A stretch of 6,211 bases of DNA from Paludibacter sp. (lineage in GTDB: Bacteria; Bacteroidota; Bacteroidia; Bacteroidales; Paludibacteraceae), in assembly GCA_028748945.1 (NCBI GenBank), contig JAQTOL010000202.1, positions 1 to 6,211 on the forward strand. The letters run 5' to 3'. A program made the translations under genes and the position numbers. Position 1 is the first letter of the stretch. The number at the start of each line of letters is the position of its first letter. Positions 5,125 to 6,211 of this stretch are shown piece after piece. The notes under the pieces are model-generated. The model was not told where the DNA came from and did not search any database. It worked only from the letters and a program-made list of their open reading frames with translations.

Positions 5125-5934
5125 ATGCATACAAAAGAAGAAAAACTTCAACAATTCGAGCGCTTGCTCGAAATAATGACCGAATTGCGGGCCAAATGTC
5201 CGTGGGACAAAGAGCAAACGTTCGAAAGTTTACGTACACTCACCATTGAAGAAACCTACGAACTGGCCGATGCCATTATTCGAGATGACAAAAAGGAAAT
5301 TCGCAAAGAACTGGGTGATATTTTATTACACATTGTTTTTTACTCCGAAATGGGAAGCGAAACCAACGATTTTGATATTTACGATGTTTGCAAAGGACTC
5401 AGCGAGAAACTGATTTATCGTCACCCGCATATATTTGCTGATGTGGAAGCAAACAACAGTGAAACAGTGATGCAAAACTGGGAAACATTGAAACTGAAGG
5501 AAAAAGGAGGAAATAAGTCGGTTTTGTCAGGTGTTCCTATGTCACTTCCGGCCTTGATAAAAGCGCACCGTATTCAGGATAAGGCTCGTAGTGTTGGTTT
5601 CGACTGGGAAGAACGTGAACAGGTCTGGGACAAAGTACAGGAAGAAATCTATGAATTTAAAGCCGAAGTGGCTGCTTTTGATAAAGATAAAATGGAAGCC
5701 GAATTTGGCGATTTGATGTTTAGCCTGATTAATGCCGCCCGACTTTACGATATTAATCCCGAAAATGCTTTGGAACGAACTAACCGCAAATTTATCAGCC
5801 GCTTCAACTACCTCGAATCCAAAACCATTACCATCGGTAAAGATTTAAAACAAATGAGTTTAGCTGAAATGGATGTGATTTGGGAGGAAGCGAAAGAGAA
5901 TGAAAAACTACCCCTAACCCCTAAAGGGGAATAA
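5125..5934 (+). CDS. mazG: Nucleoside triphosphate pyrophosphohydrolase MazG
   Basis: 269 residues, ATG at 5125-5127, TAA at 5932-5934; E. coli MazG has 263. It hydrolyses nucleoside triphosphates to monophosphate and pyrophosphate, clearing unwanted or damaged nucleotides in the cytoplasm. Two tandem MazG domains are visible. The first has CPWDKEQT (25-32), the metal-binding helix IEETYELADAI (41-51), KELGD (61-65) and KLIYRHPHIF (95-104). The second has GFDWEE (158-163), EEIYEFKAE (173-181), EFGDL (193-197) and the family signature ERTNRKFISRF (217-227). The acidic clusters E42/E43/E46 with E62/D65, and E173/E174/E177 with E193/D196, are where magnesium is bound. The last nine residues, KLPLTPKGE, are not MazG sequence: all but the lysine are encoded by a CCCCTAAAGGGG repeat (5911-5932), which also leads into the stop. 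The gene appears to be monocistronic with a repeat-containing leader. Confidence 0.97.
   Translation: MHTKEEKLQQFERLLEIMTELRAKCPWDKEQTFESLRTLTIEETYELADAIIRDDKKEIRKELGDILLHIVFYSEMGSETNDFDIYDVCKGLSEKLIYRHPHIFADVEANNSETVMQNWETLKLKEKGGNKSVLSGVPMSLPALIKAHRIQDKARSVGFDWEEREQVWDKVQEEIYEFKAEVAAFDKDKMEAEFGDLMFSLINAARLYDINPENALERTNRKFISRFNYLESKTITIGKDLKQMSLAEMDVIWEEAKENEKLPLTPKGE
5911..5932 (+). repeat. CCCCTAAAGGGG repeat, copy 6 (AATT subtype), in mazG 3' end
   Basis: Reads CCCCTAACCCCTAAAGGGG then AAT, identical to copy 1 through the core. It is translated in the mazG frame as PLTPKGE, followed at once by TAA. Confidence 0.88.
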
Positions 5935-5940
5935 GAAAAA

Positions 5941-5970
5941 GCCCCTAAATCCCACTCATGGGGACTTTAA
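5941..5970 (+). repeat. CCCCTAAAGGGG repeat, copy 7 (ACTT subtype, eroded core)
   Basis: Reads GCCCCTAAAT, then CCCACTCATGGGG, then ACTTTAA. The palindromic core has lost its outer C and its TAAA centre, but the subtype spacer and the trailing GGGGACTT are kept. It is in inverted orientation to the copy at 6161-6188. Confidence 0.72.
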
Positions 5971-5991
5971 GACTGGATATTTTAATTGTTG

Positions 5992-6045
5992 TTCATTACG
6001 ATGAATAAAATGATAGATTTAACATCGTTTATTCATTACGATGAA
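5992..6045. repeat. Paired TTCATTACGATGAA elements, 40 bp apart
   Basis: Two identical 14-bp copies at 5992-6005 and 6032-6045, each itself a palindrome (TTCAT and ATGAA arms around TACG). Similarity continues downstream as (T/C)AAAAT(G/A)AT. The repeat distance is exactly 40 bp, close to four helical turns, so both would face the same side of the DNA. They lie 38 bp before the start codon of the AbiH remnant and may be its operators. Confidence 0.75.
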
Positions 6046-6082
6046 CAAAATAATTAAGAGTAAATCAATTAATGTGCATATT

Positions 6083-6127
6083 ATGAATAAATTAGTTATT
6101 ATTGGAAATGGATTTGACTTAGCCTGA
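6083..6127 (+). pseudogene. AbiH-family abortive infection protein, N-terminal remnant
   Basis: From ATG at 6083-6085 the frame reads MNKLVIIGNGFDLA and then hits TGA at 6125-6127. GNGFDLA at this position is the opening motif of AbiH-family phage-exclusion proteins, which normally go on as HGLKTSY and run to several hundred residues. Directly after the TGA come codons for Leu-Lys, as expected after HG, so a small change may have replaced HG by the stop. Beyond about five more codons no likeness remains, and a stop follows soon at about 6150. The body of the gene is missing, with a repeat at 6161 onward. This is therefore a dead fragment, not a peptide gene, unless the rest lies outside the window. 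Confidence 0.68.
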
Positions 6128-6160
6128 TTAAAATTAATATTTAAACCACAAAACTAACTA

Positions 6161-6188
6161 AAAGTCCCCTTTAGGGGATTAAGGGGTC
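6161..6188 (-). repeat. CCCCTAAAGGGG repeat, copy 8 (ACTT subtype, inverted)
   Basis: On the minus strand it reads GACCCCTTAAT, then CCCCTAAAGGGG, then ACTTT. Perfect core, one-base variation in the spacer. Together with the copy at 5941-5970 it brackets the AbiH remnant and the paired 40-bp elements. Confidence 0.82.
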
Positions 6189-6211
6189 ATTCATTATATG
6201 TTATATCCAAC

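Noticed and set aside
6001..6057. 18-codon plus-strand frame beginning in the first TTCATTACGATGAA copy
   Set aside because: Too short, its start and end fall in the repeated elements, and nothing in it resembles a known peptide.

Overview
The window looks like chromosomal DNA from a Bacteroidota bacterium, probably of the Bacteroidales type. That is inferred from several signs. The DNA is AT-rich. Start codons lack Shine-Dalgarno sequences and are preceded by A-rich leaders. Perfect TAnnTTTG minus-7 elements stand before several genes. A GAACCAA-type heptamer array is present, and many copies of a CCCCTAAAGGGG palindromic repeat are scattered through both ends. No species can be named from the sequence alone.

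Layout. Positions 1-185 hold the 3' end of a serine beta-lactamase-like hydrolase (+). Positions 190-875 are dense in CCCCTAAAGGGG repeats (five copies) and contain a small DUF559/Vsr-like nuclease gene (-) with inverted repeat copies close on both sides. Positions 858-1836 hold a two-gene unit on the minus strand: a 92-aa membrane protein, then a class I glutamine amidotransferase interrupted by one in-frame TAA six codons before its catalytic cysteine. Positions 2011-4777 are one tight minus-strand operon: ABC ATPase, six-helix permease, YtrA-type GntR repressor, and two small membrane-anchored proteins. It has a well-formed Bacteroidota promoter, a candidate operator beside the start point, and a strong intrinsic terminator at 1935-1974. 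Positions 5125-5934 encode MazG (+), whose leader carries a 56-bp heptamer tandem array. Positions 5935-6211 are a decayed accessory stretch: more palindromic repeats, two copies of a TTCATTACGATGAA element exactly 40 bp apart, and a 14-codon remnant of an AbiH-type abortive infection gene.

How the parts work together. The GntR/ABC operon is probably self-regulated: the repressor encoded as gene three would bind the operator at the promoter and release it in response to a small molecule or envelope stress. MazG is a housekeeping nucleotide-pool cleaner. The most unusual theme is the repeat family. Copies supply the stop codon, and for two genes the last residues, of three separate genes (DUF559, amidotransferase, mazG). 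The nuclease gene ends inside one copy and is faced by an inverted copy at its other end, which suggests, without proving, that nuclease and repeats form one unit.
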